A DNA stretch of 64,000 nt from Perilla frutescens (GCA_026008535.1 BRKX01000003.1:65621001-65685000), one strand, 5' to 3'. Positions 35,821 to 48,770 are shown, numbered from the stretch's first letter. Numbers and translations: made by a program. Notes: a model not told the origin generated them from the sequence alone.

Positions 35821-37751
35821 AGATGGACATTTTTGTGAACTTTTTGACTAGTAATTAGCCGGCTCATGCAATAATTTTATTGACAATGTTAGTTTGCTTG
35901 AAAACTACAACTTTTTTCTATTTTTAATATAAAAAAAATAATATTTTCAACTTTAAATTAAAAACTGCTAATCGAAATCTGAAGATTCAAATTATCACAA
36001 TCAGGTATGAACTAATAATATTATTATGAGTAGAAAATAATTTGCAAACCACAAACACAATACTTTCTGATTGGACTCCTAGAATTTAAACATGATTAAT
36101 TATAAACATAACCCCTAAAATTAATTAAAAAATATGAATATTATTATATTATACAATTTTGGTCCTTACATCCCCTTACTTAGAAAACATAATAATACAA
36201 TCAAATTATACAACAATCCCTCGTCCATACATAAAAATTAAAAAAAAAAAGAAGAAGAAGAAAGAATGCTGTTGTTGGAAATCAATGTAAGAAATCACAT
36301 CTTCATAAACTCTCCTATTAAAATATGCATAAATGCATAATCAACGCAGCACCACCCACGCAAAATCATAATCAATTCTCTACATCAACAACAACAATAA
36401 TGATGTCATCGTCTTCGTCGGATCTGCAAATTTTCAACGCCAAAAGCTTATTAGTTGATGGTAAATCATGAAAATCTAAATGAATGAAATAAGTAGTTTG
36501 AAACAATTTTCTTGGCAATTGAGATGAATCTATCTTTATAACCATGATTATTTAATCCAATTAAGAAACTGTGTTGATTCAATTCATTCCTTCAGATTTC
36601 CCTCAGAAGCCAAAATCGTTACTTTTCTTTCTTTCTTTTTTTTCCTTTTCATTTTTTGTAATTTTAATCGTGATTAATGGCGGGGCTATACATTTGAATT
36701 TTTATTTGATTTTTCCTGACGATTCCAAGAAAGCCAAAATCGTTTCTTCTCTTTTGTTTTTAATTTTAATTAGGTATGGTGGGGGTTTTATTTGATTTTT
36801 TCTTAAAATTTCGTAGAGAAGCCAAAATCCTTTTTTTGTTTTTTGTTTTTTTTTTTACTTTTTTATGATTTAATTTTGGATTGTTGGAGTCTTGGAATGA
36901 AATGAAATATAGTAGTCATTTCAATGTTAATTGTCACTTCGATAATTGGTATGGTTTAAAATCGGAAATCACTATTCCCGAATGAATCCTATTCCCAAAA
37001 GTGACATAGTCATTCCAATAACCCCTCATGGTTTAGCTATTCACAATGGCCAAAAAATTAATATATACTATATTTATACACGATCATGTCTTATAATATT
37101 ATTTTATCGCATTTAGAAAAATAAATCGAAAATCAGATTAAATAATTTATTGTTATTATTTTGTAATTATTTATTTATTTTAAAAAAAAAATCAAATATA
37201 TATATATATATTGATATAATTTAATATATTCAAATAAAAAATTGAAATGATAAACTATTTCTCTGTGAAGTAAAAATATTTTTATTAAGATACAAATTAT
37301 TGTATATTGATTAATTAAGTACTTTAAAATAAAAAATTTCAATAATCAAAATAAACTTTAAATGAAGGGGCTAGAATGATAAAAAGTGTCTAATATAATA
37401 ATACTTATTTCCTCAGTCTTATAATTGTAGTCTTCCTCCAATCTCTACATGGGTTAATAAAATATATTTGATATAGTTAAAATCATATAAAATTTTCCTA
37501 GTATAACAGTACTTATTGATTCAAAATAAAATGATTGATAATTTCAAAGAATATTAAATACGGGGGTATATTTTTATTAATTTTGAAGGTGATTGATAGA
37601 AAGTAGAAACCTCTTAAATATGAAGTTTTTGAAAAAGAAAAAGAAACCGTGTCCATTTACAAAGTGCATCATTTTGGCTTCTTCATATTCTTTATCGTAA
37701 ATGTAAAAAATAAAATAAAAATAAAAATCGAACAAAAATATATTTGACTGG
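35821..37751. other. AT-rich intergenic region
   Basis: Long A/T runs, no sustained reading frame with recognisable protein similarity, and no clear repeat borders. Confidence 0.5.
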
Positions 37752-37827
37752 CGCCCACCGTGGGGGCTCGAACCCACGACCCCACAAGGTTAAGAGCCTT
37801 GCGCTCTACCAACTAAGCTAGACGGGC
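37752..37827 (-). tRNA. tRNA-Lys(CTT)-like gene, structurally odd
   Basis: In reverse complement GCCCGTC..GGTGGGC pair as acceptor stem, AGCTTAGTTGGTAGAGC is the D arm/A box, CAAGG-CTCTTAA-CCTTG is the anticodon arm with CTT, and GGGTTCGAGCC is the B box. Compared with the usual 73-nt plant tRNA-Lys there are two extra G in the variable region and one extra C in the T arm, giving 76 nt and an 8-base T loop. The genome also encodes CCA right after the discriminator base. A T5 run lies about ten bases downstream as a possible Pol III stop. It may be a pseudo-tRNA. Confidence 0.7.
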
Positions 37828-37947
37828 AATTTTGATGATTAATTGAGATGTTAATATAAAACATAAACAAATATTCCCACCTAATTTAGAGGATTCATTA
37901 GCGACCATGGTTGCAGAACTCTAGGCGGATCCTAAACATTTTTATTT

Positions 37948-38485
37948 GGCAAACACTTGCATGCATCATGATGCAAATAACACTATATGAGACGGGTCAG
38001 TCAAACCCGCTTTTGATCCAGTCAACCCGCACTTTGACCCGGTCAACGCGGGTCAACCCATAAAAAAAAACCTGTCCAAAGTGAGTACCAACCTTCCTAT
38101 TAAAAAGTATCACAAAACATTCGAAAAGTACCATCTGTATCATTAAAAAATAAGGGGTCTGCTAGTTATTTGATATAAGTTTATTTAGTTCAAATTCTGA
38201 TTTTTTTTTTCAGTTTTTATATTGTATGTGTTGAGATTAATCTAAAACAATCATCATTCTAAGAATTTGCAAAGGAAAGCAAAACATGAGTTCGGTAAAA
38301 TAAAAAGTACCATGTGGTAAGCAGAAAAGTATCAAGTACGATAAAGAAAGATATCAACCTGAGATTAATACTATCATCATTCCAACTACAATAAAAAGTA
38401 CCATGTGCCACATGGCACGCCCGCGTGGGGCCACGTGGCCGCCTGAAATAGACGGAAATAACCGTTGTTGCACGCAAGTCCACCT

Positions 38486-38490
<5 letters not shown>
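37948..38490. repeat. Long inverted repeat, left copy
   Basis: Reverse complement matches 58512-58971 over almost its whole length, including GACGGGTCAGTCAAACCCGC, AAGTACCATCTGTATCATTA and the CATCATGATGCA block. The left copy has about 83 extra bases (about 38400-38482) missing in the right copy. Probably two opposite copies of one unidentified repeat. Confidence 0.85.

Positions 38491-38530
<40 letters not shown>
38488..38530. repeat. (TA)n microsatellite
   Basis: About 20 TA units directly after the inverted repeat. Confidence 0.95.
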
Positions 38531-38533
<3 letters not shown>

Positions 38534-38579
38534 TTTTATAGATATTTATATTATAAAAATCACATTTTTACATAAGTTA

Positions 38580-38652
38580 GAAGTCCAGTGAAGTGGTTAA
38601 ATGCTATTCTCACTATTTGTTTAGTCTTGGGTTCGGTTCTTAATATGCTACT
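38580..38652 (+). mobile_element. SINE-like tRNA-related sequence
   Basis: CAGTGAAGTGGTTAA (A-box-like) and TTGGGTTCGGTTCTT (B-box-like) at tRNA-like spacing. A second, opposite-strand B-box-like GGTTCGAATACG lies near 38710-38725. Low certainty. Confidence 0.3.
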
Positions 38653-39289
38653 TATTTATTTTTTTTATATGGTCAAAAATATTTAGAATTCAAAAAATAC
38701 ATTCTGCGAACTAACGTATTCGAACCTACGACCTATAATTGATATTGTTGGGCTGCTTATCACTTGCGCTTAAGATATTTAATTTAAGTAAATTATTGAT
38801 ATATCATTAAGGACTTTCGTTTATATATTTTGAGAACTAAGCATTTAGTTATTTTCAAATTTGTATTACATTATTGAATTTAAAAGTAATTTATTATACA
38901 AACATTTTATGGCCATCTTTTAAATACGTAATTAAGAAAATGAGAGAAACATGAGATTTTCTCACTCATACACATTGATTGTATAAAATCATATCAATTT
39001 TCAATCATCAATCATCAATCCATTTCATAAAATTTGCGATTTGATTCAAATCAATCTCCTACAATTGTGATGTTTCCATTTTTAGTGCACCAAAGTTTTA
39101 GTAGAAATACACAAGTCATTTCATTTATTTCATCACACAAAGCTTTCAAAACTTTTACTAAGCATTCAAACATTTCTCAAGGTAGTGTGCATGGATCTAA
39201 CTAAGTTCAAGTTTTCAAGTCAAATAAAGGTGGGAATTCTCTCGAAGAATATATGAGCAAAATATTCGTTTATTCTTATTATGCATTTT

Positions 39290-39642
39290 ATACAGTTTAT
39301 ATGTGGAAATTATATGTTCAGCCGACAGGCTGCAGGAAAAATTACTCAACCTACGGGTTGCATGTTCGGCGTACGGGCTGCAGGAAATGATATTTGATAT
39401 GATATGTATTTATTATTCATATTATGTATAATTTGGATAAATGCAGTAATTCTACTGAGTTAATAGCACTCACCCTAAAGCTATTTATTTTTTAGGCTAA
39501 GGATGCTCGGGCGATGACGTGGATACAGAGTAATGGTCAGTATTAATTAAATATTATTTTATTTTCAATATTGCTTCCGTTATATTAAACTCTTTTATTG
39601 AATAAATAAGTTATTTCTATTTATGAAATTTTGGGACGTCAC
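39290..39642 (+). mobile_element. Probable LTR remnant
   Basis: A repeated GCCGACAGGCTGCAGGAAA / GGCGTACGGGCTGCAGGAAA pair and an end TTTTGGGACGTCACA resemble plant gypsy LTR ends. No partner LTR or coding region is present. Confidence 0.3.
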
Positions 39643-40779
39643 AGCTACCAACTACGCTGAAGCAAGTTTTTGGTTGAAAAATGCGAAATTAATTTTAGTT
39701 AACCGTTTAAAGTGACAATTAGGCCCTTTTCACTATGGGTACCCACCGCCGAGCGCCTAGGGAAAATTTTACAACCATGTTAGCGACTCTAAAATTTATT
39801 CTTACATTATTATATTTAGAGATGGAGCCATAAATTTTAATGAAATAACCTAAATTCATTAAAAAAAAAAACTTGTTTGAGATAATTTTACGTATCAAAA
39901 TATGTAAGATGGGTATGTATACAAATTCAATGTTCAAGTTTTAATTTTGTTGGTGTTTGATTGTATTTGGATCTGGATCTTGATTTTTCTTATGAATTTT
40001 GACCTTTAACATGATCTCACACAAGACTTCTCTCCAAAATGATTTATTTAAATTAAATTCTAATACGATTAAAACCTAATAAAAAATAAATTTTATGTTA
40101 GACACTTAATTGGTATATAACATAAGGAGTCAAAACATGCCATTAAAAAATTAGTAAAGCTAAAATTCTAAAGTCTGTGAAGATTTGTTTGAAGTAATGT
40201 TTGGAATATAAAATATATGGAATATATTTTTAAATTATTAAAATATTTAACAAAAACTAAAATTTATATACATATTTTATGAAAATTTCAAATAAGTTAA
40301 CCTCGAAATCCTCCAACTCTATATATTAATATAAGTTTTTGAGAAAAATAACACTACAAATATCTATCTATACATATATTAAGGTAAAATCGTATGATAG
40401 ACAATTGTTTTGCTATAACCCGTTGTCTATCACATGATTTAATAACTATATTTTATACAACACTTTTTATATAATAGATAACAATTTTGAGCTAATAGTC
40501 AATAGATAACAGTAGTAACATTTATTGTTGTAAATTTTTCTTTTTCTTTTTTCATTTTTCATGATGGTTTAGATTATAACCATTGTATTTTAACAAATTT
40601 TTACAATCTTATTTATTATTATTTTTTTACTTGGAAATTTGACATTTATAACATTTTTAATTTTTTTTTTATGCATAGGTGGATGACTTGCATATTATAA
40701 AAATACCAAATATTTTAGCAGCCCCGCTAGGCCAAAGGTGGCTCCGTTTGTTATTTTATTACACTAACACTTTCTCCCA

Positions 40780-41335
40780 TGGATTGCATGTAATGGTCAT
40801 TTTTCATCAACCTGCTATGCGGGCCCAAGAAAGTTGAACGTCGTCATTCAACTAGTTTTCAAATAGATAACTTTGAAATTTGAATTAGCGGTGGCAGTTC
40901 CGCTTTATCCGGAAGAGTTGACAGGGATAGATGAGTTGGCTCGTTCTTCAACAGCTTCTGTGATCTGCATGAATCATAAATGCTACCTCCACCTATAAAA
41001 AGGGGTCATCCTCTTCATTTGGCGACTACGCAGACATACCACTAGTTTTACCTTCAATCCTGAAACGTGCTAAACATTGTATTTCTTTAACCCGATCCCT
41101 CGCTGACGATCTAACCACACGACGAAGTTTCTACGCTTATTTCATTTGTTCCGCATTTTTACCACATTCTACCTTCATTCCTTTCCTGACTTGGGCGTTA
41201 AAGGCCCCATGATCGTCAACCCCCTCTCCCCCGACGGCCCTTGGCTCTTACTGTGTTTTTTCTTGTTTCTGTTTTACAGATAGACCGCTGCTCCGGACTA
41301 AATTGATAATTACAAATTTCTGAATCTACAGTGCA
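40780..41335 (+). mobile_element. Probable gypsy LTR remnant with TATA box
   Basis: A clear TATA element (ACCTATAAAAAGGGG, about 40991-41005) is followed by a C/T-rich transcribed-like region and GACTTGGGCGTTAAAGGCCCC. That pattern recalls R-U5 of Tat-lineage gypsy LTRs. Borders are not defined. Confidence 0.35.
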
Positions 41336-42579
41336 CGGGGACCATTCTACTTATTTTATGTTTAAATAATATAAATTAGATATAAATGATAATATTTCAA
41401 TTTTTATAACCTTGATTAAATAATGAAAAAATATATGTGCATTGATTAAATTATATCAAATAATAACATAATGAATATCAATTCACTCATCACCCGACTA
41501 AAATATAAACTCCGTACTTCATTCGATATAGTATAACTAATTTAACATGAATATTATTTATATATCAAAATATGAATTCATAATAATACAATTATACAAA
41601 TTAGTTAATTACCAAATGCATATTTAAATATTGATAAATATTTAATAATCATTTACCGGGTTAATATTTTTATGAGCAATAAAATAACTACCGTATAATT
41701 TATAAAACAAATATATTAAATATTTAAAAAATCGTAAAAATTTAATATTTAAAACATTATTTTTAAATCTAATGTAAAACTTAAATATCTCTTTTTTATT
41801 TACATAAGAAAGAAAAAAATATAATGAAGCAATAATAATAGTTAGTGATGCGTTATTATATTATATTAATCGTTAGTGGAGTAATAATACGTTTTATGTA
41901 AAAAGAACTATGGTTCACGCAAATGATACTGCTATATATTTTGTTGGTAATTAAAGAAAAGTAATTTTAAAATTTATTTCATAATTTTGCCATAACTGTC
42001 AAGTTTTATATGTTTTTTTTTCATTCTCAGAGATCTAGTATATCTGTGTGGGGGGGGGGGGTTGGTTCTTGTGTAAATTGTAAATCAATTTCCCACCGCG
42101 CATCTTTCAAAATTTAATGGTCCAAATTTGATCAAAAGAGTGGTAGCATGACTGTAAATAAAAAGAACTTTAAAAAACGCGGCAACATTTTGGTAATTTT
42201 CGCATTAAGTCCAAAATAAAAAAATGCGGCTGGACTTCCAGGATGCATGCTAACGGAAATACATTGATATGCTGACGAGTAGATAATCGTATACTAACGA
42301 AGCAGTATCACTTCTTGCACAATACGTAATTTTAAACTCAAAACTGATTTTGTTAGGGAATTATTAAATGATGATTTATATATAGTTGGAAAGCTAGTCA
42401 ATCCTACTTTTCAAAGAAAAAATAATTTTTAAAAAATATTAATCGTGGATAAAGTTAAGGTTGTTTGATTGAAGGTTGCTAGTTGCATTATTTGGCTTCA
42501 AACCACAATATTATTACTTTGCTAGCATTATGTAATACAGTGGCTTAACATTACATAATACTTATGTATAACATACGAC

Positions 42580-43100
42580 AGTGCTAACAACTAGTAAATG
42601 ATGAAATTCAATAAAATTAATTTGTTGAACCTCAAAATTGATGTGATAACAATATAATTGATCATGATGCTAGTGAAACATCTGTCATATACTAACGAAT
42701 CAATGCTTGATTGTGATAGAATTTATATAGTGACTCTATACATGTAAAATTAAGCACATAAATTTTATTACCAGATATAATTATACTACACTAGCATTAT
42801 TATAATACTAATGGAATATTTGTCATGTGATAATGAAACACATCCTAATTGTGATGAAATAAATATTCATAGCAATGTAATTGATGCCAATGAATCATAT
42901 ATTAATTGGATATAATAAACATTTATAACAATATAATCGATGCTAATGAAACATTTGTCATATGCTAACGAACCATTTTTCATATGCTAACGAAGCATAC
43001 ATAATTATAATTAAATAAATATTTATCGTAATATAATTGATGTCAACAAAAATAATTGTCATATGCTACTGAAACATATGTCGTATGCTAAAGAAGTTTT
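42580..43100. repeat. Diverged short-unit repeats
   Basis: Variants of AATATAATTGATG.TAATGAAACAT.TGTCATATGCTAACGAA recur near 42650, 42858, 42923 and 43030. Spacing is irregular (about 65-200 bp). Confidence 0.5.
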
Positions 43101-43372
43101 TTTTGAGCTTGAATACTCATGAAAAATGAATCTTTTGTATTTTACGTCCATATTTTTGAAATGAACATATGCTTCATTGATCTTAAATAAAAGAAGATTA
43201 AAAGATTTTTAATTTGATATATTATTTGTGTAATTTTAATTTGAAGTTTTTTAAGAAAATTGTTTAGATGCTTAGTCAGCATGACATCAATTTTTTTCTT
43301 CAAAAAACGAACGAAAATATCCCCACATACTAAAAAAGGTTATGAAAATTACAAAATTACCACCAAATTATG

Positions 43373-43446
43373 AAAATTCGAGTTGTGAACTTGAGGGTGA
43401 TGGAGGAATATGGGGTGGGCGAGTCATAGACTAAATTGATTCATAG
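43373..43446 (+). pseudogene. F-box-associated domain fragment, left part
   Basis: The frame reads VVNLRVMEEYGVGES, a stop (TAG where a Trp codon is usual) and TKLIH. This matches the signature block of plant F-box-associated interaction domains (VMxEYGVxESWTKL). It is cut by the copia-derived insertion and resumes at 55661. F-box proteins recruit targets to SCF ubiquitin ligases. Only a remnant is here, with no F-box motif. Confidence 0.65.
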
Positions 43447-43486
43447 TGTTAGAACATCTGATCAACATAAAAAACCATGCCACAAA

Positions 43487-45196
43487 TTAATAGGTTGCAA
43501 ATGGGGAATGGCTTTGGTATGGATATATCTCATACTGGTAATGCTACTCTTAAATCTCGTTTCAATCCTAGAAATTTTGTTCTCAATAATCTCTTACATG
43601 TTCCTAATATAACCAAAAACTTGTTAAGCGTCTCCCAGTTTGCTAAGGACAATAAAGTCTTCTTTGAATTTCATCCCAACATTTATTTTGTCAAAGATCA
43701 GGTCACCAAGGAGGTCCTCCTCAAGGGCACACTTAAGGGAGGTTTATATCAGTTTTTCCTTCACAAGCCCACTCCACCACAAAGGTCATCTCCGACATTT
43801 CCCAATCATGCTCCTGTTCCAACCTCTGCTTTCTCCAATTCTGTTCCAGCTTCAACTCTACCCAACACAACTCACTCAAGTTCTGCCCTAGCTTCTGCTC
43901 CAGCTTTTTCAACTTTTTCTTCTGTTATTTCCCATTCAGCTCATACAGCTAATTTAGGATCTTTTGCTTTAGAACTTTGGCACCAAAAATTGGGCCATTG
44001 TGATTATGACATTGTAAAAAAGGCACTCCAGAATTGTAATGTTGTTTTTAATCCCATGAATGTTGCTGGTTTATGTCAACCTTGTGCTTTAGCTAAAATT
44101 CATAGGCTTTCATATACTGATTCTCTCACTCAGTATAATACACCTCTTGCTCTCATTCACAGTGACCTTTGGGGACCTGCACCTGTCACATCTTCCAATA
44201 GCTATTGTTACTACATAAGCTTTATAGACCATTGCACCAGATACACTTGGATTTATTTGTTAAAGTCAAAGTCTGAAGTTGCTACTGTTTTTAAACACTT
44301 TAAAAGTCTTGTTGAGAACCAATTAAATTTCAAAATACAAAGTATCCAATCTGATTGAGGGGGGGAGAGTATAGAGGTCTCACACAATATCTTCAAGAAA
44401 ATGGGATCCATCATAGAGTTTCTTGCCCTTATACACCCCAACAAAATGGCCTTGCTGAGAGAAAACACAGACACATAGTTGAAATGGGTTTATCTCTGTT
44501 AGCTCAAGCTGGTTTACCAACAACATTCTGGGATGATGCATTTACCATAGCTACTTACATCATAAATAGACTTTCTTCTAAAATTCTCAACTTTAGCACA
44601 CCCTTATAAAAGCTTCATGGGCATAAACCTGATTACACTAAACTTCGAGTATTTGGCTGTTTATGTTACCCTTATTTACGACTATATAACCAACACAAGC
44701 TTGAGTTTAGATCATCTCCAGGAACATTTCTTGGATACAGTAACAAACACAAATGATATAAAGTCTTGCTTCCTAGTGGAAAGATTGTGGTTTCGAGAGA
44801 TGTTCTCCTTATCTCACTCTTAAAAATTCTCCTCATTCTCATCCTCACCAAGTCCATTCTACACCTCCTTTAGGTAGTCACTCTTCTTCATTTTCTCTTC
44901 CTCCTCTACATTCTGTTAGGTCCACACAATCACACTCTTCTGCTCCTAGCTCACCTCACTCACCTAGTAGTTCTACTTTCTTACATTATTCTTCTGAGAA
45001 CACCACACATGTTTCTTCTCCTGAAGTGTTCCCGAATGAGATTAATTCTACACCTGAGCTATCTCAAGATGCAACTATGACAACTGGTGGACATCACATG
45101 GTTACAAGATCCAAGGCTGGTATTTTTAAACCTAAGGTGTTTTCTGTTAATCTTTTGAATACTGAGCCTAAATCAGTTCAAGAAGCCCTTCAACAT
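43487..45196 (+). pseudogene. Copia protease tail, GAG-pre-integrase and integrase part (permuted element)
   Basis: Starts in the protease region (NRLQMGNGFGMDISHTGNAT), continues NLLHVPNITKNLLSVSQFAK, the GAG-pre-integrase zinc motif (ELWHQKLGHCD..LCQPCALAK) and the integrase core (IHSDLWGPAP, then IQSD followed at once by a TGA and a frameshift at about 44357, then NGLAERKHRHIVEMG). Further stops occur at 44607 and near 44758. The last part reads TRSKAGIFKPKVFSV..VQEALQH, where the LTR-like insertion with AACAT duplication interrupts the linker before RT. Confidence 0.88.
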
Positions 45197-47074
45197 TGAT
45201 TGAATGGTGTAGTTCTTTCCGGTCGGCTACACCAACTCGGGTCGTGTCTCTCGAGAAAAGCTTCATGTGGATAATTATCTTTCTATGCTATAATTGTTAA
45301 CAAGCACATGAAAATAAAATACAACGTAAACATTCTAAACAAGGGGTATAAAGATTTTTACTAAACTACCTAATTAAAGCAAGTAAAACTAACTAACAAC
45401 ACCACCAATCACAAAGATAGAGGATCGAATTATGAGAAGAGCATTAGGGTGTGGATTTTCTCATTGGTTTCTCATTAAGCTTGTTTCAAGTTGGTTATAT
45501 TGATCTCAAACATACAATAGACCCGTCAATTGGTTTAACTTCAATTACTGTCACCGTCTATCCATTAAACCTTTATCCGCTATATCATACGAGCAAGATC
45601 AATATATTAGACTTATGAACCCAATTCACCTAACGTTGAAGGAACCTAGATCGGGATTTAGAATCTCCTTCCGGTCTCATCTAAAGCCTAGAAATGCTAA
45701 GTAGTGATCAAGTACTCAACATGGTAATCATAATTCCAACAACAACAACCAACCATCACAAGCATAAATCAAAATCAAATCGATAATTCACCCCCTAATG
45801 GAGAAATTAGCCCAACACCATGCTTAAAACCACACAATAATCATAAAAGTCATTTATTCATAAACCAAAAGATAAATTTATACAACTTTTACAATATCGT
45901 TTGTTGTCTTGAGAGTTTTGGGACAAATCCCTTCAAATGGGCTAAAGCTAAAGGAAAGAATTACCAAAGTGGAGGTCCTCGTTCAAGCTTAGTTTCAGTG
46001 GATGGCTTGGAGTTGGACTCCTCTTCTCGGGCCGTCATCAAAGTGGAACTCCTTCCGCAAGCCTAGCTTTCACGGACAGCTTGGAATTGGGCTCCTCTTC
46101 TCGGGCCTTCCTCCTTAAGTTCAAACCCGTGCCTCTTCTCCTCCTCCTTTCTCTTTCTTTGGATCGGTGGTGGTGGTGGTGAAGGTGAAGAGAAGTGGTG
46201 AAAGAAGTGGTGAATGGAAAGAAGAAAAATGAAGTGAGAGGTGGGTGTGTGTTGTTGAGAAGTGAATGATGGATTGATTCCCCTTTTGAATGGGGAGATC
46301 GTTTATTTATTTGTGGAAGAAAGAGAAAGTGAGATTGTGTGTGTGAGATGAGAGAGAGTGGGATTGAGTGGGATGGAGTGAAATGGAGTGGAAGCAAGTG
46401 TGTGAGATATTTCTAAAAAGATATGGAAAGATATGGGAGATAAGAGGGAAGATTTGTTGGAAGATTTGGGGACACAAATAAAAAGGCTGGGAATTATGGG
46501 AATTAAACCCCTGCAAATCTAGGTGCCGAAAGTCCACCCCTAATCTATTTTTCCAGCTGGCCATGTGGTGAGAAAATGAAGGAATTGAGCTTTGGTTCAA
46601 AACGGGGACTGATGAGGGAGAGTGGCAAAACTAATCGGGTGCGAAAAACTGATCGGGAGGAGCGGATCTGGGCACCCCGCGCGCCGGTGGGGTGCCGCGC
46701 ACCCGCAGGGGTCTGCATGCTCACGGGGTCCTCTTGGCTGAGAGGGGTGTCGCACGGTCGCACGTCGCGCGCGGCTGCGCAGTGCTCAGCTCCGTCTTCG
46801 GTAGCTTTCACGATTTTACTTCATTCTCGTTCGTTTCTTGGCCGATTGACCCGATTCAAATTGCTACGCACTCCTTATTCGATTCTATATCTTTTCATTA
46901 TCTTGAATCTCTCAAATTTTGCATTCATTTATCCTCCATTTTCTCAAGATGTTGCGCAAATCTAACACAACTCACCAAAAGAGCAAAAGTGAAGATAACA
47001 ATATCAAAACAACACAAAAACACATGAAAAACACATACTAAAGATACTAAATTCCTACAATAAAACAAGAGGCA

Positions 47075-48725
47075 AAAACTATTTTAGCCATTTAAACTTT
47101 AAAAAAAATTATTTTAGCTAGTAAGTTTTAAACATATTTTTTAGCCACTTTGGACCAAAATGCCCTTTAGACATAAAAAAAATAAAAAATATCAAATATG
47201 CTTTTATCTTCATCTTCATCTTTAGATCTATTTTTCATCTTCAGAAAGAGAATTAAAATATCGTCGATCTTCATCTTCTTTTTCAGATTTGCTTTTCATC
47301 TTCATCGTCGATCTTTATCTTCAGATCTGCTTTTCATCTTCATCTTCATTGTCAATCTTCATCTTCATTTCTTGGACCATAGTTCTCGTCATACTTCGTC
47401 CATGTCGAGCTAGTGCAGTGAGCACTTAAGTTCGACTTTTACAAAAAAAAATGATTTTGTTCTTAACTGCGCGCTGGATTGTTCTTAAGTGCACGCAAAA
47501 CTCGGCGCGCACAAGGCATACGCGCACGCAGACATCGACAGAACACATCGGCAGACTATTGGCGGACTATCGGCATGACACCGGTTGATAATTTTTATAC
47601 ATCGTCATAACAACTGTTGATAATTTGGCCTCAAGTGTGCGTGATTTTAATTCTTCTTAACTGCGCCCACAAGCATGCGCACAAGGCATGCGCGCACAAA
47701 GTAAGTGAGCGCGTAGACATCGACAGACTATCGGCATGACATCGATTGATAATTTCTGTGCATTGGTAGAACAACTGTTGATAAATTGGCCTCATGTGCG
47801 CGTGATTTCTTCTTGTGGGCGCCCACAAGCATGCGTGCATAAGGCATGTGCGCATAAAGTAAGTGCGCGCGCGCAAAGTAAGCACACGCGCACAGATATC
47901 GGCAGAACACATCGGCAGACTATCGGCATGACATCGATTGATAATTTATGTGCATCGGCAGAACAACTGTTGATAATTTGGCCTCAAGTGCGCGCGATTT
48001 TCTTCTTAACTGCGCTCACAAGCATGCGCGCACAAGGCGTGCGCGCACGAGCATACACGTAGGGCTCGCACGCAGTTAAGAACATCATTTTTCTAGATTT
48101 TTCGAAAGTTGCAGAAATACTTCATTTTTTCCAGATTTTCAAACATCAACTATATTAGTGGTACTTTTATTGTCAAAGCATGTCTATTATGTGTAGAAAA
48201 TACACTTCAAACTTCAAAAACAAACAACATTTAACAATCTAACAATATTCTTCGAATCAAATTTTTTCCCAAATCAAACTTAAAAAAAAGTACCTAACAA
48301 TCTAACAATATTAATAATAATTAGATCTGAAACATACACATGTTGGGGAAGGATATTCTATTTCTTCGCTTGAATTTTCAAAGTCGACGGCTCGTTGGTG
48401 GAGAAATCTGGAGAGAGAGATCTTCACACGAATTTTCGGAGGTTGATGGCTTGAATCTGGAGAAATCTTCACTTGAATTTTCAGTGTTGCAGATTCCATT
48501 AGTGTTGAAGAAGATGAGATGTAGAAGAGAGAGAGAGAGAGAGAGAATTTTTTTCAAAATCTCATTTCAAAATCTGAAATGTGAATGGCGGGCGGCTGAA
48601 TAGGTGGGGGAATTGAAATAGGTTAAAAATAAATATAGGAATAATATAGTAATTCTGGCCAAATAAAATATGTTTAAAAGTTACTTGCTAAAATAAATCT
48701 TTTAAAAGTTTGACCGACTAGTTCC
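47075..48725. mobile_element. Non-autonomous TIR DNA element with GC-rich internal repeats
   Basis: Left end GGCAAAAACTATTTTAGCCA through about 47155 is an imperfect inverted repeat (roughly 75 bp) of the right end (about 48650-48725): both hold TTAGC.AGTAA..TTTTAAACATATTTT in opposite orientation. The length of the TIRs suggests a Mutator-like MITE. The target duplication is not clear. No transposase. Confidence 0.6.
47515..48065. repeat. Three tandem units of 160-190 bp with GCGC-rich tracts
   Basis: AACAACTGTTGATAA occurs at 47609, 47770 and 47962, each within a unit that also holds CGGCATGACA.CG.TTGATAATTT, TTGGCCTCA.GTG.GCG and CAAGCATGCG.GCA.AAGGC. Alternating purine-pyrimidine stretches (GCGCGCGCGC) are frequent. 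Confidence 0.8.
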
Positions 48726-48770
48726 ATATATTCCCACATAAGACAATACAAATAATCACTAAACAAACAT

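Larger units (their letters stand above)
38653..43372. other. Intergenic with LTR-like remnants and diverged repeats
   Basis: No gene recognised. Two stretches look like decayed LTRs and are listed separately (39290-39642, 40780-41335). A short-period diverged repeat occupies 42580-43100, and a poly(G) run of 12 sits near 42050. The rest is AT-rich without visible structure. Confidence 0.45.
45197..48765. mobile_element. LTR-type insertion (solo-LTR-like) with AACAT target duplication
   Basis: The insert starts TGATTGAATGG and ends CACTAAACA, is flanked by AACAT on both sides (45192-45196, 48766-48770), and splits the copia frame between QEALQH and VWKVAMQEEYDAL. TG..CA ends with a 5-bp duplication are the mark of an LTR retroelement. 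I see no gag or pol inside and no second copy of the ends, so a solo LTR or a large non-coding derivative is likely. About 1.65 kb of it is a further nested TIR element (47075-48725). Short open frames inside (for example 46038-46811 on the minus strand, 46576-47027 on the plus strand) are low-complexity and not credited. Confidence 0.7.

Noticed and set aside
43442..43446. CATAG tested as target duplication of the permuted copia
   Set aside because: The right flank reads CAGCG; three of five bases match, which is not convincing.
46038..46811. Several overlapping minus-strand frames (His/Ser/Pro-rich)
   Set aside because: Low-complexity translation of GA/TC-rich sequence in an LTR-like insert.
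47500..48065. Regular repeats considered as a CRISPR array
   Set aside because: Units are long, diverged and contain no short repeat/unique spacer pattern; the sequence is a plant genome.
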